64,000 nucleotides of DNA, from the NCBI GenBank assembly GCA_050186335.1, contig JBFWYO010000006.1, positions 26,677 through 90,676 on the forward strand, given 5' to 3'. The DNA comes from JBFWYO01 sp050186335 (GTDB lineage Bacteria > Pseudomonadota > Alphaproteobacteria > Bin65). The position numbers and the translations under genes were made by a program. This document shows, piece by piece, positions 16,214 to 24,444 of the stretch (the stretch's first letter is position 1; each line of letters begins with the position of its first letter). The notes beneath the pieces are model-generated. The model was not told the DNA's origin. It saw only the letters and a list, made by a program, of their open reading frames with translations, and did not search any database.

Positions 16214-16580
16214 CCAGGTGGCAGGGGGGATCAAATCTCTGCAACCGCCCTGCCTGTGGACCGGTGACGCGTCGTGCACGCGTCGCCGCGAAATGGGAAA
16301 ACTTTTTTTTCGGTGGTCGTGCCGTGAAAGAATCGAAGATGCGAGATCGAGATATATTCTTCTTGCAACGCCAGCGCGCCGCCGGTATATCAACTTTGTC
16401 TCTCGCGTTGAGAGCCGATGCCGCCCACGGCGGCCCGGCGACCTCAACAAAGTATCGCACGACGGCCCACGGCCCGACCGCGCTACCGAAGGCAAGGTGC
16501 GCTGCATCCGCGGCGCAGTTCAACCTTGGCCGCCGGTGGCGCTTTTGTTTTCCGGCCGGCCGTAGCGAAGGAGACAGGCC
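16214..16580. other. Non-coding region before the capsid gene, with packaging-site-like features
   Basis: No convincing gene is seen in these 367 bases. At 16224-16240 a G6 run leads into ATCAAATCTCT. Then come a perfect 7-bp inverted repeat GACGCGT / ACGCGTC at 16266-16284 and a run of eight T at 16303-16310. From memory this resembles the sequence before P27-type terminase genes in cos phages, so it may be a packaging site; that is unverified. AAGGAG just before 16581 is the capsid ribosome site. Confidence 0.35.
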
Positions 16581-18005
16581 ATGGTTACCAAAACCAAGCT
16601 CAAATACGAGGATCTGCAGCTTCGCGTCCGCGCCGAGCTGGCGAAGCACGGCGTCGATGGCGGATTTCTCGACAAAGAACGCCGGACCGCGACCTGGGAC
16701 GAGCTGCAGGAAAATCGCGCGACAGTCCGGCGCGTGATCAATGAACTCGTGGCCGACGAAACGTCGGCACCGGGCGTTCAACACCGCGACGCGGTGCTGG
16801 GCCGACTGGAAATCGTGGATTATCTCGGCGACGTCGTCGCCGGCCTGTCCAAGGAAATGGATTTTCGCGACAGCAACGGCAGCCGCGAGCCGGGTACGAA
16901 CCTGGCGGCAGCCATGGGCGGGGTCGATCCGTCCGCCTATCGCCGCGACGGCGCGGCCGGCAGCGGCCAGCGTTTCGTCGACTTGAAAACCGGTGCGGAA
17001 CTGCGGGCCTTGGGGCCGAAAGACAGCTTCGCCTCGACGCTTCGCGGCGACTACGGGCGCAGCTCGTTGACGTTCGGCGATTTCGTGGCCGGCGCCGTCA
17101 CCGGCCGCTGGCGCAATCCCGAGCACCAGGCGGAAGCGCGCACGATGTCGATCGGCGTCGACGCCGGCGGCGGCTACATGGTGCCGGCGCCGCTGAGCTC
17201 TCAATTCATCGATCTGGCGCGCGCGCAAATGCAGGTGCAGGCGGCGGGCGCGACCATGATCCCGATGGATACGAAAACGCTCGATCTGGCGCGCAACGCC
17301 GGCGATGCGACTGCGGCGTGGAAGGCCGAGAACGCTGCCGCCTCGTTTTCCGACATGACGCTGGAACGCGTCCAGCTGAGCTGTGAGACCGTCATGGCGG
17401 CGATCCGGCTGTCGAACGAATTGTTCGACGATGCGCCGAATATCGGCCAGGTGATCGAAAGCAGCCTGTCGCAAGCCATGGCGCTCGAAATGGATCGCGT
17501 CTGTCTCGAAGGTTCCGGCACCTCGCCGGAACCGTGCGGCATCTACAACGCGGCGGGCACGCTCGATATCGACAACGCCGAGGCCGCGTTGACCGATTAC
17601 GACCAGTTCAGCCGGGCGGTCGAACAGATCCGCACCCAGCACCACGAACCGAACGCGATCTTGCTGCATCCGCAGACGCTGGGCCGGCTCGATCGTCTGA
17701 AAGACACGACCGACCAGCCGCTGCAGGCGCCGCCGTCGTGGCAGGGGCTGACCAAGCTACCGACCGCGCAAATCAGCACAACGATGCTCGGCTCGCCGTC
17801 GCTGTTGGCCGCGTATATCGCCAAGTGGTCGGAAATGCTGATCGGCGTCCGGCGCGAAATCAAAGTCGAATTTTCGATGGTCGCCGCGAGCGGCAGCGAC
17901 AGCGCCTTCCTGCAGTACCAGATTTGGGTACGCGCCGTGGCTCGCATGGATGTTCAGCTCATGCGTCCGCGTGCGTTCTGCACCATCAAGCGGTTGCCCG
18001 CATAA
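16581..18005 (+). CDS. HK97-fold phage major capsid protein
   Basis: A 474-residue capsid protein. The N-terminal 150 residues are charged and helical, like the delta or scaffold domain that is removed by a protease in HK97-type phages. The mature part begins near SIGVDAGGGYMVPAPLSSQFIDLAR and shows the family pattern: AGATMIPMDTKTLDLAR, ETVMAAIRLSNELFDDAPN, LEMDRVCLEGSGTSPEPCGIYN and the C-terminal WVRAVARMDVQLMRPRAFCTIK. It would form the icosahedral shell. The ATG has AAGGAG nine bases upstream. No portal or prohead-protease gene is nearby, although both are normally adjacent, so a helper would have to supply them. The next gene overlaps its stop by one base. Confidence 0.92.
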   Translation: MVTKTKLKYEDLQLRVRAELAKHGVDGGFLDKERRTATWDELQENRATVRRVINELVADETSAPGVQHRDAVLGRLEIVDYLGDVVAGLSKEMDFRDSNGSREPGTNLAAAMGGVDPSAYRRDGAAGSGQRFVDLKTGAELRALGPKDSFASTLRGDYGRSSLTFGDFVAGAVTGRWRNPEHQAEARTMSIGVDAGGGYMVPAPLSSQFIDLARAQMQVQAAGATMIPMDTKTLDLARNAGDATAAWKAENAAASFSDMTLERVQLSCETVMAAIRLSNELFDDAPNIGQVIESSLSQAMALEMDRVCLEGSGTSPEPCGIYNAAGTLDIDNAEAALTDYDQFSRAVEQIRTQHHEPNAILLHPQTLGRLDRLKDTTDQPLQAPPSWQGLTKLPTAQISTTMLGSPSLLAAYIAKWSEMLIGVRREIKVEFSMVAASGSDSAFLQYQIWVRAVARMDVQLMRPRAFCTIKRLPA

Positions 18006-18253
18006 TGCTGCGGCACCGCAAAAAGGCACGCCCTGGCGAGCGAAAGCTGGCCGTGGGCGCTGGCGGGAGGGAGTCCGGCGGCGGCATCGCCGCCGGACTC
18101 TCCGCATATTCCGATCTGTTCGGCGAAGATCAGTTTTTCGAAGTCGAACGGGCATACCGCGCCATGGTTGATCGGTACGGCCAGGTGCAGACCGATTACA
18201 CGATCAAGCAATACATCCGCCAAGCGCTGCTGCAGCGGCTGGCGAAGCGATAG
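18005..18253 (+). CDS. Small element protein between capsid and tape measure
   Basis: An 82-residue protein whose ATG overlaps the capsid stop by one base (TAATG), which argues for translational coupling. The N-terminus is basic (LRHRKKARPGERK), then a Gly-rich link and a helical C-terminal half (FEVERAYRAMVDRYGQVQTDYTIKQYIRQALLQRL). I do not recognise it. In full phages this interval holds head-tail connectors and the major tail protein, so a reduced connector role is possible but unsupported. Confidence 0.6.
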   Translation: MLRHRKKARPGERKLAVGAGGRESGGGIAAGLSAYSDLFGEDQFFEVERAYRAMVDRYGQVQTDYTIKQYIRQALLQRLAKR

Positions 18254-18265
18254 GGTCGCCGCACA

Positions 18266-20527
18266 ATGGCAACTGACCTCGACACATTGATCGTCAGGCT
18301 GTCGGCCGATACCGCCGGGCTGCAGGCCGAGATGAAGAAGGCCAACGACGCGATCGCCAAGGCGATGGTCGACGCGAACCGGCGTTTCGAGCAGGCGCGC
18401 GCCGGCGCGGAAAAGCTCACCAACTTTATGAGCGGCGCGTTGCGTACCGCACTCGCCGGCCTGTCGGTCCGCAAGATCGTCGACATGACGCGCGAAACCT
18501 TGGAATGGTCCAAGGCGACTCTCGACGTGTCGCGCACGCTCGGCACGACCACCGATTTTCTGCAGGAAATGGAAGTGGCCGGCAGCAAGGTCGGCCTGAC
18601 GATGGAGCAGACGCGCGATGCGCTGGCGCGGCTCGCCAAGGCGCTCGCCGAAACCGCAGCCGGCAAGGGCGAGGCGAAAGACCTGTTCGATGCGCTCGGC
18701 TTGGGCGCGCGCGACGCCGGCGGCCAGGTGAAAAGCCTGACCGCCTTCATTCCCGAATTGGCGAACAAACTGAAATCGCTCGGCCAGGGCGATCAATATC
18801 TGGTCGGCCTCAAGATGTTCGGCGAAAAGAACGCCGGTTTCGTCGACGCGCTGAAACAAGGCGCGGACGGCCTGCGGGCCATGGGCGAGGAAGCGCGCCG
18901 AACCGGGCAAATTCTCAATTACGACTTGATCCGCGCGAATGCCGAGCTGGCGAACAAGCTGATCGAGCTGGAACGCGCCAGCGGGCAAAGCCTACGCGAA
19001 GCGTTGAGCAACCTTGCCCCGCTGCTGATCCGGCTGTCGGAACTCGGCCGCGATGCCGCCAAGGCGATCGGCGACCTGGCCGAATCGATGAAAGACCTGG
19101 ACGAACGCTCGACCGCGACCATCCGCAAAGAACTCGACATGGCGCGGCAGGAGCTTGAAATTCGCAAGAAGGCGGCCGACGCCGGACGCATCAGCAAACC
19201 GAGCACGGCCTGGGATCGCGGCTTTCTGGGCGAGGAAATCCCCGGCGATCGCTGGGGCCTGCGCGAAATGGACGATCCGTCGCTGGCCGAGAGCATCCGC
19301 GTGCGCGAGGATGCGCTGCGCCGCCGCGCCATGCAGCAGGACGCCGACCGCAAGCGCGCCGACCGAACGCCGGCGACGTCCAGCACGTTGTCGATCTTGA
19401 GCCTCGACCAGAACGCAAAGCGCTCGGCCGAGCAGCTGCAGAAGATCATCGAGGATCTCGAGGCCGCCAACTCGGCGTTGTTCGCCGAGATCCGCGACGG
19501 CGGCAGCGCCGCGGCGGCCGAGTATGAAAAGCTCGCACAGAAACTGGCGAAGCTGAGCCCAACGGCCGAACAGCAAAAAGCCATCAAGGATCTGTTCGAC
19601 AACAACCAGGCGCTGCAGTTCCAGAAAACCATCGTCGATATCAATCGCGACAGCGAGAAGCAGCAGGCGATCCAGTCCGCGATCGTGTCGGGCAACCAGG
19701 ATCTGATCCCGATCATCGAGGCGCAGTTTGCCGCCAAGCAGCGGTTCACCAACCTGGGCGAGAAAGAGCTTGCCGACCTGGCGGCAGCGGTCCGGCTAAA
19801 CGAAGATATGAAAAAGGCGGTCGACCGCGCGAAAGCGTCGGCCGACGAACTGCGCAACACGTTCAATTCGGTGGCCGACATCATGGGGACCGCCATGGTT
19901 GACACGATTTTCGACTCGGCGAACGCCTGGAAGATTTGGCAAAACGCGGCGATGGCGGCACTCAGGGAAGTGCTCAACGAACTGATCAAGCTGTCGCTGA
20001 CCAATCCGCTAAAGAACATGATCCCCGGCAACAATTATCCGACCATCGGCGGCTTCGGCGACATTTTCGGCAGCCTGTTCGGCTCGGGTGCCGAATCCGC
20101 CGCATCGCTCGGCGCCGGCGTGGCCGGCGGCTTCCTCGGCTTCGCCGAGGGCGGCCCGGTCAAGGGCGGCGTGCCGATCATCGTCGGCGAAAAAGGCCCG
20201 GAATTGTGGGTGCCGCCGGGCGACGGCAAGATCATTCCGAACGATCAACTCAGGGTGCCGGCTACGTTCGATCTACCGGCATGGAACCTGGGCGCTGCCA
20301 ACAACAACGCCACCGGGCAAGGCGAATGCGGTTGCAAGACGATTGTCACGATCAACAATCAATCGGGCGCGCAAGCTACGGCAACGGAAAAGCAGCCGCA
20401 GATCGGAATTCGCGAAATCGAAGTGTTCATCAGCAACGCTGCAGCGAAGGACGTTAAAACCGGCGGGCCGCTCGCACGATCGATCGAGAATACATTCGGA
20501 CAGCGCCGCTCGGGCGTGACTCGCTGA
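18266..20527 (+). CDS. Phage tail tape-measure-type protein
   Basis: A 753-residue protein that begins MATDLDTLIVRLSADTAGLQAEMKKAN, the usual start of tail tape-measure proteins. It continues with long coiled-coil regions (about 15-55, 195-330 and 390-590). The C-terminal part has a Gly-rich hydrophobic section and FAEGGPVKGGVPIIVGEKGPELWVPP (about 630-655), a signature shared by many tape measures of siphophages and lambda-like tails. Such proteins set tail length and help DNA cross the membrane. No other tail genes are present, so in isolation the protein could not make a tail; it may modify or replace a helper phage protein. Confidence 0.85.
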   Translation: MATDLDTLIVRLSADTAGLQAEMKKANDAIAKAMVDANRRFEQARAGAEKLTNFMSGALRTALAGLSVRKIVDMTRETLEWSKATLDVSRTLGTTTDFLQEMEVAGSKVGLTMEQTRDALARLAKALAETAAGKGEAKDLFDALGLGARDAGGQVKSLTAFIPELANKLKSLGQGDQYLVGLKMFGEKNAGFVDALKQGADGLRAMGEEARRTGQILNYDLIRANAELANKLIELERASGQSLREALSNLAPLLIRLSELGRDAAKAIGDLAESMKDLDERSTATIRKELDMARQELEIRKKAADAGRISKPSTAWDRGFLGEEIPGDRWGLREMDDPSLAESIRVREDALRRRAMQQDADRKRADRTPATSSTLSILSLDQNAKRSAEQLQKIIEDLEAANSALFAEIRDGGSAAAAEYEKLAQKLAKLSPTAEQQKAIKDLFDNNQALQFQKTIVDINRDSEKQQAIQSAIVSGNQDLIPIIEAQFAAKQRFTNLGEKELADLAAAVRLNEDMKKAVDRAKASADELRNTFNSVADIMGTAMVDTIFDSANAWKIWQNAAMAALREVLNELIKLSLTNPLKNMIPGNNYPTIGGFGDIFGSLFGSGAESAASLGAGVAGGFLGFAEGGPVKGGVPIIVGEKGPELWVPPGDGKIIPNDQLRVPATFDLPAWNLGAANNNATGQGECGCKTIVTINNQSGAQATATEKQPQIGIREIEVFISNAAAKDVKTGGPLARSIENTFGQRRSGVTR

Positions 20528-20550
20528 TCGAAGACGAAGCAATTGCAGCC

Positions 20551-20907
20551 ATGGAAACGGCAAGGCCAGCCCCAGCACCCCCGGAAATTTCAGGTTCTAC
20601 CAGCCTCGGCGCAGCGGCCCGGTATACGACCGGCCGCAAAACGTCAAAGCCCCCCAGAACGCCAAAAAAACGCATCGTCGCGCAGCTCAATGAGCGCTGG
20701 CGCGTGACGGCCGATCCGCTGCAATGGATCCTGCAGGTGCGCGCCGGCAAGGGCTGGGCCGCTGTCCGCTTCCATCAATCGAGCCGCGAGCTGCGCTATT
20801 CGGTTAGCCGAATGGCCGGCCCGATCGACGTGGCGGCCGGCGCAATCCTCGAGGCGCTGCCGCGCCTGCATCCATGTTATCCGCCGCTGCGGCCGTTGAA
20901 ATGGTGA
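20551..20907 (+). CDS. Small element protein at the right end, unknown
   Basis: A 118-residue protein with a proline- and lysine-rich N-terminus (KTSKPPRTPKKR) and a compact C-terminal domain (NERWRVTADPLQWILQVRAGKGWAAVRFHQSSRELRYSV). That domain looks like a small unit often seen as a late-encoded hypothetical in alphaproteobacterial prophages. It follows the tape-measure gene by 23 bases in the same direction and is the last gene before the right attachment repeat. No function can be assigned. Confidence 0.55.
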   Translation: METARPAPAPPEISGSTSLGAAARYTTGRKTSKPPRTPKKRIVAQLNERWRVTADPLQWILQVRAGKGWAAVRFHQSSRELRYSVSRMAGPIDVAAGAILEALPRLHPCYPPLRPLKW

Positions 20908-20939
20908 AGCGGTCAATGCGCGAAACAGCGAAATCTATC

Positions 20940-20961
20940 ACCGTGCTTCCACCGTGCTTCG
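20940..20961. repeat. Arm-type repeats near right end
   Basis: ACCGTGCTTCC (20940-20950) is followed directly by ACCGTGCTTCG (20951-20961). The same unit occurs at 11095-11117 inside the left end. The right pair lies about 60 bases inside the right attachment repeat. Candidate integrase arm-binding sites. Confidence 0.45.
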
Positions 20962-21022
20962 ACGTCGATTTTTTTAGCAATTTGGCCTGGCGCTGAAAAT
21001 GTCCTAACCCATTGTTTTTATT

Positions 21023-21079
21023 GTGGTGCCCGCTGCCGGAATCGAACCGGCACGACCTTGCGGTCGAAGGATTTTAAGT
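21023..21079. repeat. Right attachment site, overlapping intact tRNA-Leu
   Basis: Identical over 57 bases to 10923-10979. Here the repeat forms the 3' portion of a complete tRNA-Leu gene, whose 5' part continues to 21110 outside the element. Insertion therefore kept the tRNA functional. Confidence 0.9.
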
Positions 21080-21110
21080 CCTTTGTGTCTACCAGTTCCA
21101 CCAAGCGGGC
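21024..21110 (-). tRNA. tRNA-Leu (anticodon UAA)
   Basis: Read on the minus strand, the acceptor stem GCCCGCT pairs with AGCGGGC, followed by A and an encoded CCA. The anticodon stem-loop is AAGGA-CTTAAAA-TCCTT with anticodon TAA. The long variable arm (CGACCGCAAGGTCG) is the class II form expected for leucine, and the T arm is GCCGG-TTCGAAT-CCGGC. Length is 87 including CCA. It is the integration target of the neighbouring element. Confidence 0.96.
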
Positions 21111-21248
21111 GCCGGGGCAAGACAGGGCTGGTATGCGGGCGTGACCCTAGCCCCGCTTGTGCCGCCGCGTCCAGACGCTAACGCCGGCCCCCGAAGCGTT
21201 GGGCGCAAGCGGTTGTCGGCGGACGCGCCGCCTGCCAATCTGCCGCCC

Positions 21249-21500
21249 ATGTCCGCCGCCCCCGCTCCCTCGTTCTGGCGCAGCCGCACGCTTTGGCACT
21301 CGCTCGGCTACGGGCTGTCGGCGGCGTGGATGGCCTATGTGTTGATCGAAACCCAGGGCAACGCGCGCGCGCCGCTGTTCAATTATATTTTCATCGGGCC
21401 GTTGGCGTTGTGGGGCGGCGGATTATTGACCGCGACGATACTTAAACGTGTCGAAGCGCGTGCCGCGCGACGGATGCCGCCGCCGGGCACCGAGGGCTAG
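21249..21500 (+). CDS. Small membrane protein, 83 aa, unknown
   Basis: Two hydrophobic segments (about 14-32 and 43-63) flank a short polar loop (ETQGNARAPLFNY), with a basic C-terminal tail (KRVEARAARRMPPPG). The ATG at 21249 is chosen because the upstream in-frame extension is a low-complexity Pro/Ala/Arg sequence overlapping the tRNA leader. It converges with another small membrane protein, with one base between the stops. No family recognised. Confidence 0.6.
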   Translation: MSAAPAPSFWRSRTLWHSLGYGLSAAWMAYVLIETQGNARAPLFNYIFIGPLALWGGGLLTATILKRVEARAARRMPPPGTEG

Positions 21501-21501
21501 A

Positions 21502-21687
21502 TCACTTCGCCCAGATCGTCAGCGCGAACGAGGCGACCGCGATTAAGACGCCGATGTTGACCAGCCAAAGGCCGGCACGGCGGTGTTGCTTGCCCTCTTC
21601 GCGCAGGCGCTTCAGCCCCTGATAGGCGGTCAAAATGCCGATGCCGAGCATGCCGCCGTAAATGTAGGGGAGATATTGACGCCACAT
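21502..21687 (-). CDS. Small membrane protein, 61 aa, unknown
   Basis: A 61-residue protein with two membrane segments (about 5-22 and 41-59) joined by a basic loop (KRLREEGKQHRRAG). The ATG lies five bases after the end of the molybdopterin-binding-domain gene on the same strand, so the two are probably co-transcribed. No named family. The frame is short but has a clear membrane-protein composition and a good start context, which supports it as real. Confidence 0.6.
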   Translation of the reverse strand: MWRQYLPYIYGGMLGIGILTAYQGLKRLREEGKQHRRAGLWLVNIGVLIAVASFALTIWAK

Positions 21688-21692
21688 CGTCG

Positions 21693-22466
21693 TTATGCCC
21701 GGTGCGGTTCGGCGCCAAGCGAAACGATCAGCGCGCAGAGTTCGTCGGTTGCGCGCTCCAACGGCTCGATCTCGGTGCCGCGTAATACTAACGAGGTGCC
21801 GAATTTGCCGTCGCGGTAGAACGGATACGAGCCGATATCGAGCGTGGGGTTCTTTTCCTGCAGCTTGCCGAGGCCTTCGGCGATCGTGCCTTCCGGCAGG
21901 TAGACATTCACCGTGCGCGATTCGACCGGCTTGCCGCCGACAAGCCTGTTTTGCAGCGTATCCATCATGGCGCGCATGATCGACGGCACGCCGGCCATGA
22001 CGAATACGTTGCCGATCTGGAAGCCGGGCGCCGCGCTGACCGCATTCGCGATCAAGCTCGCCCCTTCGGGCACGTAAGTCATGCGCTGGCGCGCTTCGTT
22101 GAATTCGCCCGGTTTGAAGCGCGGTGCCATCAGGTCCCACGCCTGCTGGTTCTTCACCAGCTTCACGCCGAACGCCTTGGCGACCGAGTCGGCGGTGATG
22201 TCGTCGTGGGTCGGCCCGATGCCGCCGGTCGTGAACACGTAATCGAACTTGGCGCGCACTTCGTTGACGGTATCGACGATGGTCCGCTCGACATCCGGAA
22301 TCACGCGCACCTCGCGCAGGCGCACGCCCCAGACGTTCAGTTTCTCGGCGATATATTGAAGATTGGCGTCGCGCGTGCGGCCCGACAGCACCTCGTTGCC
22401 GATGATCAGCAGGCAGGCGGTGTAGACGCGGTCGGGTGCGGGGGGTGCGGCGGGCGCGACGGTCAT
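21693..22466 (-). CDS. MoaB/Mog-CinA N-terminal-type molybdopterin-binding domain protein
   Basis: A 257-residue protein with the MoCF-biosynthesis fold: LLIIGNEVLSGRTRDANLQYI at the start, the FTTGGIGPTHDDITADSVAKAF nucleotide and pterin loop, and VFVMAGVPSIMRAM. It corresponds to the stand-alone N-terminal domain of CinA-like proteins (competence/damage-inducible A), where such domains act as ADP-ribose or NAD-derivative pyrophosphatases or pterin binders. The C-terminal nicotinamide-nucleotide amidase domain is absent, as in many alphaproteobacteria. The ATG at 22466 fits the domain start; an upstream start would add about 49 unlikely residues. Confidence 0.85.
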   Translation of the reverse strand: MTVAPAAPPAPDRVYTACLLIIGNEVLSGRTRDANLQYIAEKLNVWGVRLREVRVIPDVERTIVDTVNEVRAKFDYVFTTGGIGPTHDDITADSVAKAFGVKLVKNQQAWDLMAPRFKPGEFNEARQRMTYVPEGASLIANAVSAAPGFQIGNVFVMAGVPSIMRAMMDTLQNRLVGGKPVESRTVNVYLPEGTIAEGLGKLQEKNPTLDIGSYPFYRDGKFGTSLVLRGTEIEPLERATDELCALIVSLGAEPHRA

Positions 22467-22841
22467 AAGGGGCGGTTGCGTTGCTGTGACGGCCGGATCA
22501 TACAGAGGCCGCAACCGGACGCCAGCATGGAATTCGGGCATTGAAGATGTGCGCTTTGGCACCCGCTCGCGGGTCGATTTCCTGCCGTCCGGCTCGGGCC
22601 TGCCACCTGCCATCTGGAGGTAAAAACCGTGACCCTCAATCGTACGTGCGGCATCTCCATGACTTGCCCGCCATGGTCACCCAGGTCGCAAGGGCTATGC
22701 TCCTTTGCGTGGTCCAACGCCAGGATTGCGACCGGCTGTTGATTGCCAGGGGTATCGATCCTAAATACCAGGCGGCCTGCCGCGCTTCGCCCCAAAGCGT
22801 GCGCCTGGACAGGGCCTTGCCGGTCATGGTTTGAATAGACG
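22467..22841. other. Intergenic region between divergent genes, nothing recognised
   Basis: About 375 bases separate the minus-strand molybdopterin-domain gene from map. The open frames here are short with shadow-like composition. I looked for tRNA, SRP RNA and 6S RNA signatures and could not identify one. It must hold promoters for both genes. Confidence 0.4.
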
Positions 22842-23699
22842 ATGCGCACGCACAACGTCACCGCTTCCGACATGTACACGGTCGATCTGGCCGTCGACCG
22901 TACGACCGGCGAACGGACGCCGATCAAGATTCACGGTCCGGAAGCCTTCGAAGGCATGCGCCGGGCCGGACGCCTGGCGGCGGAGACACTGGATTTCATC
23001 ACGCCCTACGTGCGCCCGGGCGTGACGACCGGCGAACTGGATACGCTGTGCCACCAGTTCATTCTGGAACACAAGGCGATTCCCGCACCGCTCGGCTATC
23101 GCGGCTTTCCCAAATCCATCTGCACGTCGATCAATCACGTCGTCTGCCATGGCATTCCGAGCGACAAGAAACGGCTCGAAAACGGCGACATCATCAATAT
23201 CGACGTCACCCCCATCGTCGACGGCTGGCACGGCGATACCAGCCGCATGTTCCCGATCGGCAAGATCGGCGTGCGCGGCTCCAAGCTGGTCGACGTCACG
23301 TACGATGCCATGATGCGCGGCATCGAACTGGTGCGCCCCGGCACCACCTTGGGCGATATCGGGCACGCCATACAATCGCATGCCGAGAGCCAGGGGTTCT
23401 CGGTGGTGACCGATTTCTGCGGCCACGGCCTCGGCCAGATTTTCCACGACGCGCCCAGCGTGCTGCATTACGGCGTGCCCGGCACCGGATTGGTCCTGAT
23501 GCCCGGCATGTTTTTCACCGTGGAGCCGATGATCAACGCCGGCCGGCCCGAGACGAAAATCCTCAGCGACGGCTGGACAGCGGTAACGCGCGATAAATCC
23601 CTCTCGGCCCAGTTCGAACATTCGATCGGCGTCACCGAAACGGGCTGCGAGATTTTCACGCTGTCGCCCAAGGGCTGGCATAAGCCGCCCTACGTCTGA
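22842..23699 (+). CDS. map: Type I methionine aminopeptidase
   Basis: Removes the initiator methionine from nascent proteins. All five metal ligands of the pita-bread fold are visible: D121 and D132 (NIDVTPIVDGWHGDTSRMF), H195 (DFCGHGLGQIFH), E228 (FFTVEPMI) and E259 (AQFEHSIGVT). The substrate-binding histidine is H103 (NHVVCHGIPS). The length of 285 is slightly longer than the E. coli enzyme because of an N-terminal extension. A second ATG ten codons in (MYTVDL) is an alternative start. radC follows after eight bases, a common pairing. Confidence 0.96.
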   Translation: MRTHNVTASDMYTVDLAVDRTTGERTPIKIHGPEAFEGMRRAGRLAAETLDFITPYVRPGVTTGELDTLCHQFILEHKAIPAPLGYRGFPKSICTSINHVVCHGIPSDKKRLENGDIINIDVTPIVDGWHGDTSRMFPIGKIGVRGSKLVDVTYDAMMRGIELVRPGTTLGDIGHAIQSHAESQGFSVVTDFCGHGLGQIFHDAPSVLHYGVPGTGLVLMPGMFFTVEPMINAGRPETKILSDGWTAVTRDKSLSAQFEHSIGVTETGCEIFTLSPKGWHKPPYV

Positions 23700-23707
23700 G
23701 CCAGCCG

Positions 23708-24403
23708 ATGGCCGACCGCGCCGATAAACCCAAAGCGCATCACCTCGGCCACCGCCAGCGCCTGCGCGAGCGTTTTATAAACGGCGGCGCCGATGCGCTG
23801 CCCGATTACGAACTGCTCGAATTGCTGCTGTTCAACGCCCAGCCGCGCGCCGACATGAAACCGGTCGCCAAGGAATTGCTCGCCCAGTTCGGCAGCTTCG
23901 CCCGCGTTCTGTCCGCAACGCCGGACGAATTGCAGCGCATCAAGGGCATCGGCGATGCCGCCGTGGTGGCGCTGAAAGCGGCGCAGGCGGCCGGCGTGCG
24001 ACTTGCGCGCGAGGACGCGGCCGACGGGCCGATCATGGGGTCGTGGCAGAAAGTGCTGGCCTACTGCCGCGCCGCCATGGCGCACAGCAAGACCGAGCAA
24101 TTCCGTTTGCTGTTTCTGGACAAGAAAAACATGCTGATCCGCGACGAGGTGCAGCAGACCGGCACGATCGATCATACGCCCGTCTATCCGCGCGAAGTGG
24201 TCAAGCGCGCGCTCGAATTGGGGGCGGCGGCGATCATCATGGTGCACAATCATCCTTCCGGCGATTCGACGCCGTCGCGCGCCGACATCGAAATGACGCG
24301 CGAAGTGCGCGACGCCGCGGCCAAGCTCGGCATCGTGCTGCACGACCATGTGGTGATCGGCCGCAAGGATCATGCCTCGTTCAAAAGCCTTGGATTGCTG
24401 TAA
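23708..24403 (+). CDS. radC: RadC-family JAB-domain protein
   Basis: A 231-residue RadC. A UPF0758 N-terminal region with helix-hairpin-helix (about 70-95, LQRIKGIGDAAVVALKAA) leads to a JAB1/MPN-like metal-protease fold with the H180-N-H182-P-S-G-D motif. Despite the name, a repair role is not established for the family; the metal site suggests a hydrolase, and relatives are often plasmid-borne. It starts eight bases after the map stop and is likely co-transcribed. Confidence 0.92.
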   Translation: MADRADKPKAHHLGHRQRLRERFINGGADALPDYELLELLLFNAQPRADMKPVAKELLAQFGSFARVLSATPDELQRIKGIGDAAVVALKAAQAAGVRLAREDAADGPIMGSWQKVLAYCRAAMAHSKTEQFRLLFLDKKNMLIRDEVQQTGTIDHTPVYPREVVKRALELGAAAIIMVHNHPSGDSTPSRADIEMTREVRDAAAKLGIVLHDHVVIGRKDHASFKSLGLL

Positions 24404-24444
24404 GAAGGCGCGCTTCGCTCCCATCCTCCCATCGAAAGTCGCTC

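Larger units (their letters stand above)
10923..21079. mobile_element. 10.1-kb integrated phage-satellite-like element in tRNA-Leu(UAA)
   Basis: An exact 57-base direct repeat (10923-10979 and 21023-21079) bounds this segment; repeat to repeat it is exactly 10,100 bases. The right copy is part of an intact tRNA-Leu and the left copy is its 3' fragment, the standard footprint of tyrosine-recombinase integration. Inside, in order, are integrase, acidic orphan, repressor-like gene (minus), AlpA-like gene, P4-type helicase, iteron array, small membrane protein, HK97 major capsid protein, small protein, tape measure and small protein. Terminase, portal, protease, tail and lysis genes are absent. 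The boundaries and the open genes suggest a still functional or recently integrated element. Confidence 0.85.

Noticed and set aside
16191..17669. A 492-codon minus-strand frame opposite the capsid gene
   Set aside because: The composition is that of an antisense shadow, and the HK97 capsid protein on the other strand is convincing.
22467..22841. Possible small RNA between the molybdopterin-domain gene and map
   Set aside because: No tRNA, SRP or 6S consensus could be matched by eye and no terminator is seen.
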